DNA of 64,000 nucleotides from Mycobacterium saskatchewanense (lineage in GTDB: Bacteria > Actinomycetota > Actinomycetes > Mycobacteriales > Mycobacteriaceae): positions 2,604,001-2,668,000 of the forward strand of contig NZ_AP022573.1 of the NCBI RefSeq assembly GCF_010729105.1. The letters are read 5' to 3'. Position numbers and translations under genes: made by a program. The notes beneath the pieces are model-generated. The model saw only the letters and a program-made list of their open reading frames with translations, made no database searches and was not told the DNA's origin. Below, piece after piece: positions 29,013 to 37,129 of the stretch (position 1 is the stretch's first letter; each line of letters begins with the position of its first letter).

Positions 29013-29762
29013 TTAAGCGAACCATTTGGCGAGCGGGGGCGGCAGCACCTGCATCACCTGCACGAGCGGCGCCCACGGCCACCGCGGCACGGCGGCGCGG
29101 CCCGGCTCCCGCTCGATCGCGTCGACGAGCGCCTTGACGCCAGTTGCGTTGTCCACCATCAACATCGTGCTGCTCGACTTGGCCGTCATCTCGGACTCGA
29201 TATAGCCGGGTTCCATCACCGAAACCTTGATGGGGCCCTTCACGTATTCGGCGCGCAGCGATTCGCCCAGCGAGCTCAGCCCCGCTTTGCTTGCGGCGTA
29301 AGCGGCTTTGACGCCCGGCACCCCTTTGTTTCCGAGCACCGAGGAAATGAGGACGAGGTGTCCCGCCCCGCTCTTGTGGAACATCTCCAGCGCGGTCTCG
29401 ATCTGGACCAGCGCGGCTACCAAATTGGTTTCGATGGTCGCCTTGTTCGCCCACAGCTTGCCCGAGCCCAGGCGGGCCCCTTTACCGATGCCGGCGTTGA
29501 CGACGACGCGGTCGATGCCGCCGAGTTCGTCGCTGAGTTCGGCGAACACTTTCGGCACCTGCTCGTGGTCGTTGACGTCCAGCGCCGCAACGGCAATCTT
29601 GATGCCCGGATACTGTTGCGACAGTTCGGCTTTCAGCTCGTCGAGCCGGTCGGTGCGCCGCGCGCACAGTGCCAGGTCGCGGCCCTTGGCGGCGAAGGCG
29701 CGCGCCATACCGGCACCCAGGCCGGAACTGGCACCGGTAATCAAAATCTTCTGGCGAGTCAC
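29013..29762 (-). CDS. short-chain dehydrogenase/reductase (Rv0945-like)
   Basis: A 249-residue SDR with the cofactor motif TGASSGLGAGMA, the VVNAGIG segment, Ser in LISSVLG and the catalytic pair YAASK. The Arg-rich ALCARRTDRL after the second strand suggests NADP(H) preference. The GTG start gives VTRQKILITG as in M. tuberculosis; the earlier in-frame start at 29810 adds Arg/Pro-rich residues without support. Substrate unknown. Convergent with pgi. Confidence 0.83.
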   Translation of the reverse strand: MTRQKILITGASSGLGAGMARAFAAKGRDLALCARRTDRLDELKAELSQQYPGIKIAVAALDVNDHEQVPKVFAELSDELGGIDRVVVNAGIGKGARLGSGKLWANKATIETNLVAALVQIETALEMFHKSGAGHLVLISSVLGNKGVPGVKAAYAASKAGLSSLGESLRAEYVKGPIKVSVMEPGYIESEMTAKSSSTMLMVDNATGVKALVDAIEREPGRAAVPRWPWAPLVQVMQVLPPPLAKWFA

Positions 29763-29849
29763 CCGCGCAGCATATCCAGTGCTCGGCCAACGTCGGGTTG
29801 TTGGGCTCAAAGCGGGGCTTTCGGCGCAACGAGTCGACGCTCGAGGCGA

Positions 29850-30713
29850 TTACTTGAGCAGCCGCGACATCCGCCGGTCAGCCAGCACCTTACCGCCGGT
29901 CTGGCATGTCGGACAGTACTGAAAAGACTTGTCCGCGAACGAAACCTCGCGCACGGTGTCCCCGCAGACGGGGCACGGCATCCCGGTGCGGGCGTGCACC
30001 CGCAGCCCGGATCGCTTCTCCCCTTTCAGCATGGCGGCCCCCTGACCGACCGAACGGCTCACCGCATCGCGCAGGACGGACACCATCGCGTCGTGCAGGG
30101 TGGTGAGCTGCTCGTCGGTCAGCTTCCCCGCCGTCGCGAACGGCGAAATCTTGGCCACGTGGAGAATCTCGTCGCTGTAGGCGTTTCCGATGCCGGCGAT
30201 CACCTTCTGGTCGGTGATCACGGTCTTGATCCGGCCGGTGTTGCCGGCCAGGAGCCCGGCCAGCTCCTCGACCCCGAGTTCCAGCGCGTCGGGGCCCAGC
30301 GCGGCGATTCCCGGCACCTGCTTGGGATCGTTCACCAGCCACACCGCCAGCCGCTTCTGCGTCCCCGCCTCGGTGAGGTCGAAGCCGGGCGCCCCGCCGG
30401 GCGTACCCAGGTGCACACGCAGCGCGATCGGGCCCTTGCCCGGCCGCAACGGCGCCGCGGCCAGCTTGTCGGACCAGCGCAACCATCCCGCGCGGGACAG
30501 GTGGGCGATCAGCCACAGGTCGCCGACCCGCAGCCCCAGGTACTTGCCCCACCGTTGCGCCTCGACCGCCGCTTGCCCGTGCAGCGCGGTGATCGGCGGG
30601 TCGAAGGTCTTGAGGACGGAGAAGGCGGCCACGTCGACGCGGCCGATCGTCAGTCCGACGGCGTGGCGCCGCAGGTGGTCGACCAGCGCTTCGACCTCGG
30701 GAAGTTCGGGCAC
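29850..30713 (-). CDS. fpg2: full-length formamidopyrimidine-DNA glycosylase family protein (Fpg2)
   Basis: A 287-residue Fpg/Nei-family base-excision glycosylase/AP lyase. The N-terminus after Met is PELPEVE, with the catalytic Pro and Glu. The helix-two-turn-helix region (about 165-250) contains QKVIAGIGNAYSDEILH. The C-terminal zinc finger has CPVCGDTV and CPTCQTGG with a substrate-binding Lys/Arg region. In M. tuberculosis the counterpart Rv0944 is, as I recall, only about 158 residues and lacks the N-terminal catalytic part, so this copy looks like the intact ancestral gene. Start is GTG, 4 bp after the cobF stop. Confidence 0.85.
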   Translation of the reverse strand: MPELPEVEALVDHLRRHAVGLTIGRVDVAAFSVLKTFDPPITALHGQAAVEAQRWGKYLGLRVGDLWLIAHLSRAGWLRWSDKLAAAPLRPGKGPIALRVHLGTPGGAPGFDLTEAGTQKRLAVWLVNDPKQVPGIAALGPDALELGVEELAGLLAGNTGRIKTVITDQKVIAGIGNAYSDEILHVAKISPFATAGKLTDEQLTTLHDAMVSVLRDAVSRSVGQGAAMLKGEKRSGLRVHARTGMPCPVCGDTVREVSFADKSFQYCPTCQTGGKVLADRRMSRLLK

Positions 30714-30717
30714 CTAC

Positions 30718-31461
30718 TCAGTCTGCCGCTCTGAGCAAATAGGTGTCCATGATCCACCCGTGCCGAGCCCGTGCCTCGGCGCGCAGCGCCGCAATCTCCG
30801 CACCCACCTCACCGACAGTGCCTGCCACCAGCAGCTCGTCCGCGGTGCCCAGATAGGCGCCCCACCAAATCGAGGTGTCGGCCGGGCACGCCTGGAAGGA
30901 GCAGTCGGCGTCGAGCATCACGACGGCGGACCCGGACAGGCCCTGGCGGCGCAGCTGCCGCCCCGTGGTGATCAGCACGGGTTCGCCGACCTCGTTGAGC
31001 GGGACGCGGTGGCGCGCCGTCAGCGCCTGCACCGCGGTGATCCCGGGGATGACGTCGTAGGTGAAATCCACCTCGGCCCCCACCGCATCGAGGACGCGAA
31101 GCGTGCTGTCGTACAGCGACGGGTCGCCCCACGCCAAGAAGGCGCCGACGCCGTCGGGGCCCAGCTCTGTACCGATGGCTTCCGCCCACACCCGAGCCCG
31201 CGCCGCGTGCCAGTCGGATACGGCCCCGCGGTAGTCGGCGTCAGCTGCCCGCTGTGGGTCGGGTAGCTCGACGAAGCGATAGCCGGGCTCGCGGATGAAC
31301 CGGGCGCAGATCTGTCGCCGCAGCGCCACCAAGTCGCTTTTCGCCTCGCCCTTGTCCATCGCGAAGAACACCTCGGTGCCGTTGAGCGCGTCGATCGCCT
31401 GGACGGTCAGGTAGTCGGGATCGCCTGCACCGATGCCGATGACGTGGATGTGCCGGCCCAA
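30718..31461 (-). CDS. cobF: precorrin-6A synthase (deacetylating) CobF
   Basis: A 247-residue SAM-dependent tetrapyrrole methylase. It methylates C-1 of precorrin-5 with loss of acetate in aerobic cobalamin synthesis. Visible motifs are IGIGAGDPDYLTVQAIDAL at the N-terminus, FLAWGDPSLYDST, and the VIPGITAVQALTARH block. The start is TTG behind a strong GAGGAGG. M. tuberculosis complex strains lack cobF, whereas several other mycobacteria keep it, so this locus is in the non-tuberculous state. No cobalamin riboswitch is seen upstream. Operon with fpg2. Confidence 0.9.
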   Translation of the reverse strand: MGRHIHVIGIGAGDPDYLTVQAIDALNGTEVFFAMDKGEAKSDLVALRRQICARFIREPGYRFVELPDPQRAADADYRGAVSDWHAARARVWAEAIGTELGPDGVGAFLAWGDPSLYDSTLRVLDAVGAEVDFTYDVIPGITAVQALTARHRVPLNEVGEPVLITTGRQLRRQGLSGSAVVMLDADCSFQACPADTSIWWGAYLGTADELLVAGTVGEVGAEIAALRAEARARHGWIMDTYLLRAAD

Positions 31462-31536
31462 GAAACCTCCTCGTGGTTCGAAGCCAGATTGCCGAATCGA
31501 AATATCAAAGGCCTAGTCGGGGCCCCTAAGTACCCG

Positions 31537-31551
31537 GTACCATGGGTACCG
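31537..31551. promoter_or_regulatory. palindromic candidate operator between cobF and the AurF-like gene
   Basis: GGTACCATGGGTACC: two GGTACC palindromes 3 bp apart, in the divergent intergenic region 29 bp before the AurF-like ATG. TACCC and GGGTA also flank the first as inverted repeats. No known regulator is assigned. Confidence 0.3.
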
Positions 31552-31579
31552 CCTGAGCACCCGATGGAGGGACACCAGC

Positions 31580-32485
31580 ATGACCGCTGCGGTGAAAGCG
31601 AGTGGGCCCAGCCGTGAGGAATTCTCCGAACGTCTGCTGAAAGGTTCGGTCAAGAAGTCCTACGAGCCGGTGGTCGACATCGACTGGGACGCCCCGCTCG
31701 ACCCGGATAAGTTCTACCTGCCGCCGCGGCTGGTGTCGTTGTACGGCACCCCGATGTGGGACGAGATGACCCGCGAACAGCAGATCGAGCTGTCACGCCA
31801 GGAGTTGGTGAACACCCTGTCGGCCGGGATCTGGTTCGAGAACATGCTCAACCAGTCGCTGCTGCGCACCATCCTGCACGAGGATCCGACCAGCCGGTCG
31901 ACGCATTACAAGCTGACCGAGCTCGGCGACGAGACCCGCCACATGGTGATGTTCGGCAAGGCCATCGAGCGCATCGGCGCCAAGCCGGTCCGCCCCCGGC
32001 GATTCCACCGCATGATCATCAACGCGCTGCCGCTGGCTTTCCAGCGGGGCTCCATGCTCTGGGTGGCTGCCCTGATCGGCGAAGAGATCTTCGACTCGCT
32101 GCAGCGGCAAATGATGGACGACCCGGAGCTGCAGCCAATCATCCAGCGGCTCATGCGGATTCACGTCACCGAAGAGGCGCGCCACATCCAGTTCGCCCGC
32201 GACGGCGCGCGCAAGCGGGTCGCCGAGATGCCGCGGTTGAACCGGTGGTTCATGGCGAACATCAACGGGCTCGGCGGCTACTTCTTCAACTACCTGTTCA
32301 GCAATCCGATCCCCTACGCGCGCACCGGCCTGGACGCCAAGCGGGCGCGAGCGATCGCGCGCAGCAGCCCGCATCGACGCGAGATGCAGGTGGCCGGGTT
32401 CGCACCCCTGGCGGCTTTCCTGACCGAGGTGGGCCTGTTGGGCCCGATCGCGCGGCGTGGGTGGAAGCGCAGCAGGTTTCTGTGA
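31580..32485 (+). CDS. AurF-like diiron oxygenase
   Basis: A 301-residue ferritin-like helical protein of the AurF/p-aminobenzoate N-oxygenase family. Two iron-ligand clusters are visible, GDETRHMVMFGKA (near residue 115) and TEEARHIQFARDG (near 200), with further Glu residues in IWFENML and ALIGEEIFDSL. No signal peptide. GGAGGG precedes the ATG. Its stop overlaps the GTG of the following flavoprotein (GTGA), so the two are co-translated and probably work together, the flavoprotein being a possible electron donor or a second oxygenation step. Substrate unknown. Confidence 0.78.
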   Translation: MTAAVKASGPSREEFSERLLKGSVKKSYEPVVDIDWDAPLDPDKFYLPPRLVSLYGTPMWDEMTREQQIELSRQELVNTLSAGIWFENMLNQSLLRTILHEDPTSRSTHYKLTELGDETRHMVMFGKAIERIGAKPVRPRRFHRMIINALPLAFQRGSMLWVAALIGEEIFDSLQRQMMDDPELQPIIQRLMRIHVTEEARHIQFARDGARKRVAEMPRLNRWFMANINGLGGYFFNYLFSNPIPYARTGLDAKRARAIARSSPHRREMQVAGFAPLAAFLTEVGLLGPIARRGWKRSRFL

Positions 32486-33708
32486 CGCCCGTGCCCAGCC
32501 CGCCAGAGGCCGGCCGGCACGTGACCGTCGTCGGCGCGGGGGCGGCCGCTCACGCCGCCGCCGCCGAGCTACGGGCCGCCGGCGTGACGGACGTGCAGAT
32601 CGTCGCGGATGCGCGGGACTGCGCGTTCGACGACGCGACCGACACCTGGCGATTGCGGACTGCCGCCGGCGAGACGGTCCGGAGCCGCATCGTGATCGCG
32701 GCAAACCAACCACCCTTCACCGCGTGGATCCCGGAGTTGCCCGGGCGCAGCGATTTTCGTGGGATCTCGTTCCACGCGGCGCGCTGGGACCCTGACTTCG
32801 ATCCGGCTGGCAAGCACATCGCGGTCGTCGGCCCCGATTCCGCCGCGGGTCATCACATGAGCCAGCTGACCCAATCGGCCGCCTCGGTGACGGTTTTCGC
32901 ACACGCACCCCGCCGGATCGTTCCCGAGCTGCCGTCAGCGACTACCCGGGCGCGACGCTGGTTGCACCGGCGCCTCCGGCCGGCAGCGGCACGCCCGGCT
33001 CCCCGGCTCGCGTTGTCGCCAATCGCCCGCGTCACCGCCTCGGGCGTTCGCACCAGCGATGGCGTCGACCACGGCGCCGACGCCATTGTTTACGGCACCG
33101 GCTTCGCGGTCCCGGCTAGCGTCGCCGAGGAGACGCTGGTCGGCGCGGGCGGCGTGACAATAGGGCGGGCGTGGGAAGACGGCATGGAGCCGTATTTCGG
33201 GATCGCCGTGCACGGTTTCCCGAACTACTTTTTCCTCGCCGGGCCCGACCACCGCGCGCAAGCCCGATATGTCGCCGAGTGCGTGCGCGCCCTGCAACGC
33301 ACCTCGGGCACTCGGATCGAGGTGCGGCGCAGCAGTCAGCGGGTGTTCAACGAGCGCGCCTGCCTGTGTCCGGCGGCCGCGGCCTTTAAGGCGTTCGACC
33401 TGAACTCCGAAAGAAGCGACGACCGTGTCACCTACGATGGCGAGGCCACACTGACCGTAGCGGGGGTTTACCATCCGGTGCGCGCGCGGCTCACCGGTCG
33501 CCTCGATCCCATCGATGGCCAATACCATTGGCAGGGAACGGTTTCCGCATTGCCTACGCAGCCACTACCCGATCAGGCGTTACGGCAGTCGCGAACGGTG
33601 ACGCTGAGAGTGGGCGGGCGCGACGCTTCCGCCCGCATCGTCGAGAAGACACCATGGGGCACGCACTCGGTCGCGGGGATCGGCACTCCCCCGTACGCCG
33701 CCGGCTGA
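32482..33708 (+). CDS. FAD-dependent monooxygenase-like protein with C-terminal DUF4873 (Rv0943c-like)
   Basis: A 408-residue protein. Residues about 10-290 form a flavin-monooxygenase-like two-Rossmann region: VTVVGAGAAAHAAAAEL for FAD, where the last Gly of GxGxxG is Ala, and VVGPDSAAGHHM in the NADPH position. YGTGFAVPA and FPNYFFLAGPDHRA are typical of this group. The C-terminal 90 residues (VTYDGEATLTVAGVYHPVRARL) resemble DUF4873. The degenerate first loop may mean altered flavin binding. GTG start overlaps the AurF-like stop by 4 bp. Confidence 0.75.
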   Translation: MTPVPSPPEAGRHVTVVGAGAAAHAAAAELRAAGVTDVQIVADARDCAFDDATDTWRLRTAAGETVRSRIVIAANQPPFTAWIPELPGRSDFRGISFHAARWDPDFDPAGKHIAVVGPDSAAGHHMSQLTQSAASVTVFAHAPRRIVPELPSATTRARRWLHRRLRPAAARPAPRLALSPIARVTASGVRTSDGVDHGADAIVYGTGFAVPASVAEETLVGAGGVTIGRAWEDGMEPYFGIAVHGFPNYFFLAGPDHRAQARYVAECVRALQRTSGTRIEVRRSSQRVFNERACLCPAAAAFKAFDLNSERSDDRVTYDGEATLTVAGVYHPVRARLTGRLDPIDGQYHWQGTVSALPTQPLPDQALRQSRTVTLRVGGRDASARIVEKTPWGTHSVAGIGTPPYAAG

Positions 33709-34039
33709 CCTTGGCGAGCCTCCCCAATCGGCGCGCATTGATCTTGCATGGTTCCCATAGTTTGACGACCTCCCGGAAATGGGTAGTCCCGACGGATGCG
33801 CGCGCTGCGGGGTGTCGGCCGGCAGGTCAGATGCGGCAGGGACGGGCGCTGCGGACCGGTGGGGACGGGGCGCGGGGTTTGTCGGCATTCTCACGGCGGT
33901 GTCGCACCGCCGCCACGGCGGATCGCACAGGGCTTGGAACTCTGGCGGCGCCGGTGCCGCTCGATTCCATAGCAGCCCCTTGCCGCCAAGGGGGGCGGTT
34001 CCTTGATCAGGTGGCCGGGGGGACTAGAGGGAGCACGAC
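33709..34039. other. 331-bp gap without a supported gene
   Basis: GC-rich non-coding stretch between the FAD monooxygenase and the small ORF at 34040. Several frames are open on both strands but none has a ribosome site or recognisable protein. It contains the SigF-like promoter at 33759-33785. Confidence 0.6.
33759..33785 (+). promoter_or_regulatory. candidate SigF-type promoter
   Basis: AGTTT (33759-33763) and GGGTA (33781-33785) are 17 bp apart, close to the mycobacterial SigF pattern GGTTT-N16-18-GGGTA. It points toward the small ORF and the STAS/ATPase gene, whose product type belongs to sigma-factor partner-switching systems. Confidence 0.4.
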
Positions 34040-34210
34040 ATGGAGTCGCACGACACCGTCGAGCCGACGCGCCTGGCATCGCGCCATCCGTCTTTCACGC
34101 GGCAGGGAATCCAGGTGGGACCGTCGCGACCAGGACACGCGCGCTCGCAGATCACCGCCTTCCGGGTTACGGTCAGCGAAGATGAAGCCCTGAGCGAGAG
34201 GGGTCTTTGA
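34040..34210 (+). CDS. small ORF coupled to the STAS/ATPase gene
   Basis: A 56-residue frame from ATG to TGA, beginning MESHDTVEPTRLASRH and ending SEDEALSERGL. AGGGAG lies 8 bp before the ATG, and the stop is one base before the GTG of the next gene, arguing for real translation and coupling. No family recognised; the protein is charged, without hydrophobic segments. It may be a regulator or simply a leader ORF setting expression of the downstream gene. Confidence 0.45.
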   Translation: MESHDTVEPTRLASRHPSFTRQGIQVGPSRPGHARSQITAFRVTVSEDEALSERGL

Positions 34211-34211
34211 C

Positions 34212-34973
34212 GTGAGCGCCGTAGCCGAGTCGCCCAGCTCCCTTGCCGTGGCCAGCCGGACGGACGAGTCGGTCGCCGTCCTCACCGTCGAGGGCGTCCT
34301 CAATACCGCCAATTCCGCCGCCCTGCGCGACAGCATCGTCAAGGCGACCATCGAAAAGCCATCGGCGGTCATGGTCAACATCTCCGGGCTCAAGGTCCCG
34401 GCCGAAGCGGCTTGGACGGCCTTCCTGGCCGCCCGTTGGCAGCTCCCCCACCCCGACGTCCCGATCGTGCTGGTGTGCGCCAACCGTGCCACCCGCGAGG
34501 CGATCAGCCAAAGCGAAGTCGTCTGCTTCATGCCGGTGTATTCGACGGAGAAGGCGGCGACAAAGGCGCTCGCCAAACTCACGAGCCGCACGGTCCGGCA
34601 TGCCGATGCCCAACTGCCGGCCGACCTGAGCAGCCTCCGCGACTCGCGCCGCCTGGTCCGCGAGTGGCTCACCGACTGGTCGCAGTCCAAGCTCATCCCG
34701 GTGGCGTTGGTGGTCGTGAACGTGTTTGTGGAGAACGTCCTGGAACACACCGGCAGCGTCCCGCTGATGCGGGTCGAGACCGACGGCGCGACGGCCACCA
34801 TCGCGGTGTCCGACGACAACACCGCTCCCGCGGTGCGCCTGTCGTCGCCGACGAGCGGCATCGACGTGTCGGGCCTGGCGATCGTCGACGCGCTGTCCCG
34901 CGCTTGGGGTAGCACCCCCACCTCGTCGGGCAAGACGGTGTGGGCGGTCATCGGGCCCGAGAACCAGCTCTAG
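34212..34973 (+). CDS. STAS domain fused to a histidine-kinase-like ATPase (Rv0941c-like)
   Basis: A 253-residue cytoplasmic regulator. Residues about 10-115 form a STAS (anti-anti-sigma) fold (VAVLTVEGVLNTANSAALRDSI). Residues about 145-250 are an HATPase_c_2 domain of the anti-sigma kinase type with an N-box-like VNVFVENVLEHTGS and a GIDVSGLAIVDAL glycine motif. Joining antagonist and kinase-like modules in one chain suggests self-contained partner switching with an anti-sigma or sigma factor, most likely the SigF network (inference). Start GTG, preceded by the small ORF. Confidence 0.75.
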   Translation: MSAVAESPSSLAVASRTDESVAVLTVEGVLNTANSAALRDSIVKATIEKPSAVMVNISGLKVPAEAAWTAFLAARWQLPHPDVPIVLVCANRATREAISQSEVVCFMPVYSTEKAATKALAKLTSRTVRHADAQLPADLSSLRDSRRLVREWLTDWSQSKLIPVALVVVNVFVENVLEHTGSVPLMRVETDGATATIAVSDDNTAPAVRLSSPTSGIDVSGLAIVDALSRAWGSTPTSSGKTVWAVIGPENQL

Positions 34974-35043
34974 CCGCACCCGTCGACCGCTACGCCGCCC
35001 GACCGCGGTTGCGCCTTGTGCCGGACCCGAGTGCACGCCAAAG

Positions 35044-35057
35044 TAGAACACGTTCTA
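35044..35057. promoter_or_regulatory. KstR-type operator
   Basis: TAGAACACGTTCTA, identical to the site at 17462-17475 and matching the KstR consensus. It lies 37 bp before the GTG start of the second LLM oxidoreductase. Confidence 0.8.
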
Positions 35058-35094
35058 ATGTCGTGTGACGGCGGTTACAGGAAGGGCGGATAAC

Positions 35095-35961
35095 GTGCGG
35101 TTTACCTACGCGGAGGCGATGACCGACTTCTCGTACTACATCCCGCTGGCCAAGGCGGCCGAGGCGGCCGGTTACCACGCGATGACGTTGGCCGACAGCA
35201 TCGCCTACCCGTTCGAATCGGACTCGAAATATCCGTACACCCCCGACGGCAACCGGGAGTTCCTGGACGGCAAGCCGTTCATCGAAACCTTTGTGCTCGC
35301 AGCGGCACTGGGCGCGGTGACGTCGAACCTGCGGTTCAACTTCTTCGTCCTCAAACTGCCCATCAGGCCGCCGGCGCTGGTGGCCAAGCAGGCCAGTTCG
35401 CTGGCCGCGCTGATCGGCAACCGGCTGGGGCTGGGAGTGGGTACCAGCCCGTGGCCCGAGGACTACGAGCTGTTGGGTGTGCCCTTCGCCAAGCGCGGCA
35501 AGCGCATGGACGAATGCATCGAGATCTTGCGCGGCCTCACCAGCGGCGAGTACTTCGAGTTCCACGGCGAGTTCTACGACATCCCCAAGACCAAGATGAC
35601 GCCGGCCCCCACCGAGCCGATCCCGATCCTCATCGGCGGCCACGCCGACGCGGCGCTGCGGCGCGCCGCTCGTGCCGACGGCTGGATGCACGGTGGCGGC
35701 GACCCGGCGGAGCTCGACGGGCTCATCGCCAAGCTCAAGCAGTACCGCGAAGAAGAGGGCAAGACGGGTCCGTTCGAGATCCACGTCATCTCGGCCGACG
35801 CCTACACCCTGGATGGCATCAAGCGGCTCGAGGACAAAGGCGTCACGGACGTCATCGTCGGCTTCCGCATCCCGTATATCAAGGGACCCGACACCGAGCC
35901 GCTGGAAACGAAGATCCGCAACCTGGAGATGTTCGCCGAACACGTGATCGCGAAACTCTAG
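35095..35961 (+). CDS. LLM-class F420-dependent oxidoreductase (Rv0940c-like)
   Basis: A 288-residue luciferase-like oxidoreductase. Characteristic segments are VRFTYAEAMTDFSYYIPLAKAAEAAGY, LADSIAYPFESDSKYPYTPDG, NRLGLGVGTSPWPEDYELL and PIPILIGGHADAALRRAARADGW. The GTG at 35095 gives the same length and N-terminus as I remember for Rv0940c; a GTG at 35065 would add ten residues. With the KstR operator upstream, it is probably induced by sterols. Cofactor F420 is inferred from the family. Confidence 0.85.
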   Translation: MRFTYAEAMTDFSYYIPLAKAAEAAGYHAMTLADSIAYPFESDSKYPYTPDGNREFLDGKPFIETFVLAAALGAVTSNLRFNFFVLKLPIRPPALVAKQASSLAALIGNRLGLGVGTSPWPEDYELLGVPFAKRGKRMDECIEILRGLTSGEYFEFHGEFYDIPKTKMTPAPTEPIPILIGGHADAALRRAARADGWMHGGGDPAELDGLIAKLKQYREEEGKTGPFEIHVISADAYTLDGIKRLEDKGVTDVIVGFRIPYIKGPDTEPLETKIRNLEMFAEHVIAKL

Positions 35962-36244
35962 GAACCGCCGGGCCGCTGCGGCGCCCGGGCCGGCCCGCAA
36001 GCGCCACCGGGAAGGCAGGCGCATACACCAGCATTCTGAACTACGTGGCTCCTCGCTCGTCCGGACGTCGCGATCCGGATCGCGATGCACAACGCCCGGA
36101 TCGAGCCTCCAAGCGGGGGCCGACCCGGTAGGCCTGCCTAGTAGCCGTAGTCGCGCGCCCCATGCCGATGATGCGACAACAAGGTCCGGCGGGTTGGTTG
36201 CCTATAGCCGCAATCTCGTTCTCCGGTTCTAGGGTGACGCGGAC

Positions 36245-37129
36245 CTATCCTTGTTCGTCAAGCAAGTCCGACTTAGCTTGCAGCAAAGCCTCTTTCGCGG
36301 CGGGTGCGAGTTCGGGATAACGGGGGCCCAGCGAGCTCAAAGTGTCGAGCAGGACAGCGGAAGTGGTGAGATGACTGAACCACTTGTGGTCGGCGGGTAC
36401 TACATACCACGGTGCCCAATCAGTGCTGGTATGGGAGAGCATGTCCGCGAATGCGTGCTGATACTGATCCCAGAACGCTCTCTCCTTGAGATCGTCGACG
36501 GAGAACTTCCAGTTCTTCTCCGGGTTGTTCAGGCGTTCCAGAAACCGCCGCTTCTGTTCGCTCTTGGACACGTTGAGGAACAATTTCACGATGACGGTAC
36601 CAGTCTCGCACAAGTACCGTTCCCAACTATTGATCTCCCGAAACCGCTTCTGCCACAGCGCCTCCAACTCATCGGAGGGTACTGGCGGATTCAACAGCTC
36701 CGGATGCACCCTGGTGACCAACACGTTCTCGTAGTGCGATCGATTGAAGACAGCGATCCGGCCCCGTTCTGGTAGGACTCGCTGGTGGCGCCACAAGTAA
36801 TCGTGTGCTAATTCGGCCGCCGTCGGCGCCTTGAAGCTATACACGTCCACGCCTTCGGGATTGAGCCCACTCATCACATGTTTAATCGTTCCGTCTTTGC
36901 CGGCGGCGTCGATAGCTTGCAAGACGACGAGCAGCGCACGGTCGGCCTGCGCGAAGAAACGATCCTGCAATTGCTCAAACAGCGCTTTTGCTTGGGCCAA
37001 AGCCGCTTCTCCCGCGTCTTTTGCAAGGTCGGGTTCGCGTCGTCCCGGGTCGTAGTCCCGCGCCAATTCCACTTGCGAGCCAGGAGTTACCCGCGCAGCG
37101 TCTGCCAAGTCTTTCCACCTAAGCGACAT
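36245..37129 (-). CDS. polyphosphate kinase 2 family protein
   Basis: A 294-residue PPK2-family phosphotransferase that uses polyphosphate to phosphorylate nucleoside mono- or diphosphates. The P-loop QAIDAAGKDGTIKHV, the lid-region VFNRSHYENVLVTRVHPE and the WERYLCETGTVIVKLFLNVS strand are typical. The first ATG with a matching N-terminus is at 37129; the frame extends 29 residues upstream without support. Codon use and GC look lower than in the flanking core genes, and the gene opens a stretch with wide gaps and a PPE gene, suggesting acquisition. Membership of class II or III cannot be decided by eye. Confidence 0.8.
   Translation of the reverse strand: MSLRWKDLADAARVTPGSQVELARDYDPGRREPDLAKDAGEAALAQAKALFEQLQDRFFAQADRALLVVLQAIDAAGKDGTIKHVMSGLNPEGVDVYSFKAPTAAELAHDYLWRHQRVLPERGRIAVFNRSHYENVLVTRVHPELLNPPVPSDELEALWQKRFREINSWERYLCETGTVIVKLFLNVSKSEQKRRFLERLNNPEKNWKFSVDDLKERAFWDQYQHAFADMLSHTSTDWAPWYVVPADHKWFSHLTTSAVLLDTLSSLGPRYPELAPAAKEALLQAKSDLLDEQG

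Noticed and set aside
30718..31579. Cobalamin riboswitch near cobF
   Set aside because: The short leader on either strand has no B12-box-like sequence and is too small for the element.
31501..31579. DosR-type dormancy box near the AurF-like gene
   Set aside because: The GGGGCCCC and GGTACC palindromes do not match the GGGACTTTAGTCCC-like pattern.
33528..34193. A 221-codon plus-strand frame overlapping the end of the flavoprotein gene
   Set aside because: It starts inside the flavoprotein, is Arg-rich without domains, and overlaps the better supported ORF at 34040 in a different frame.
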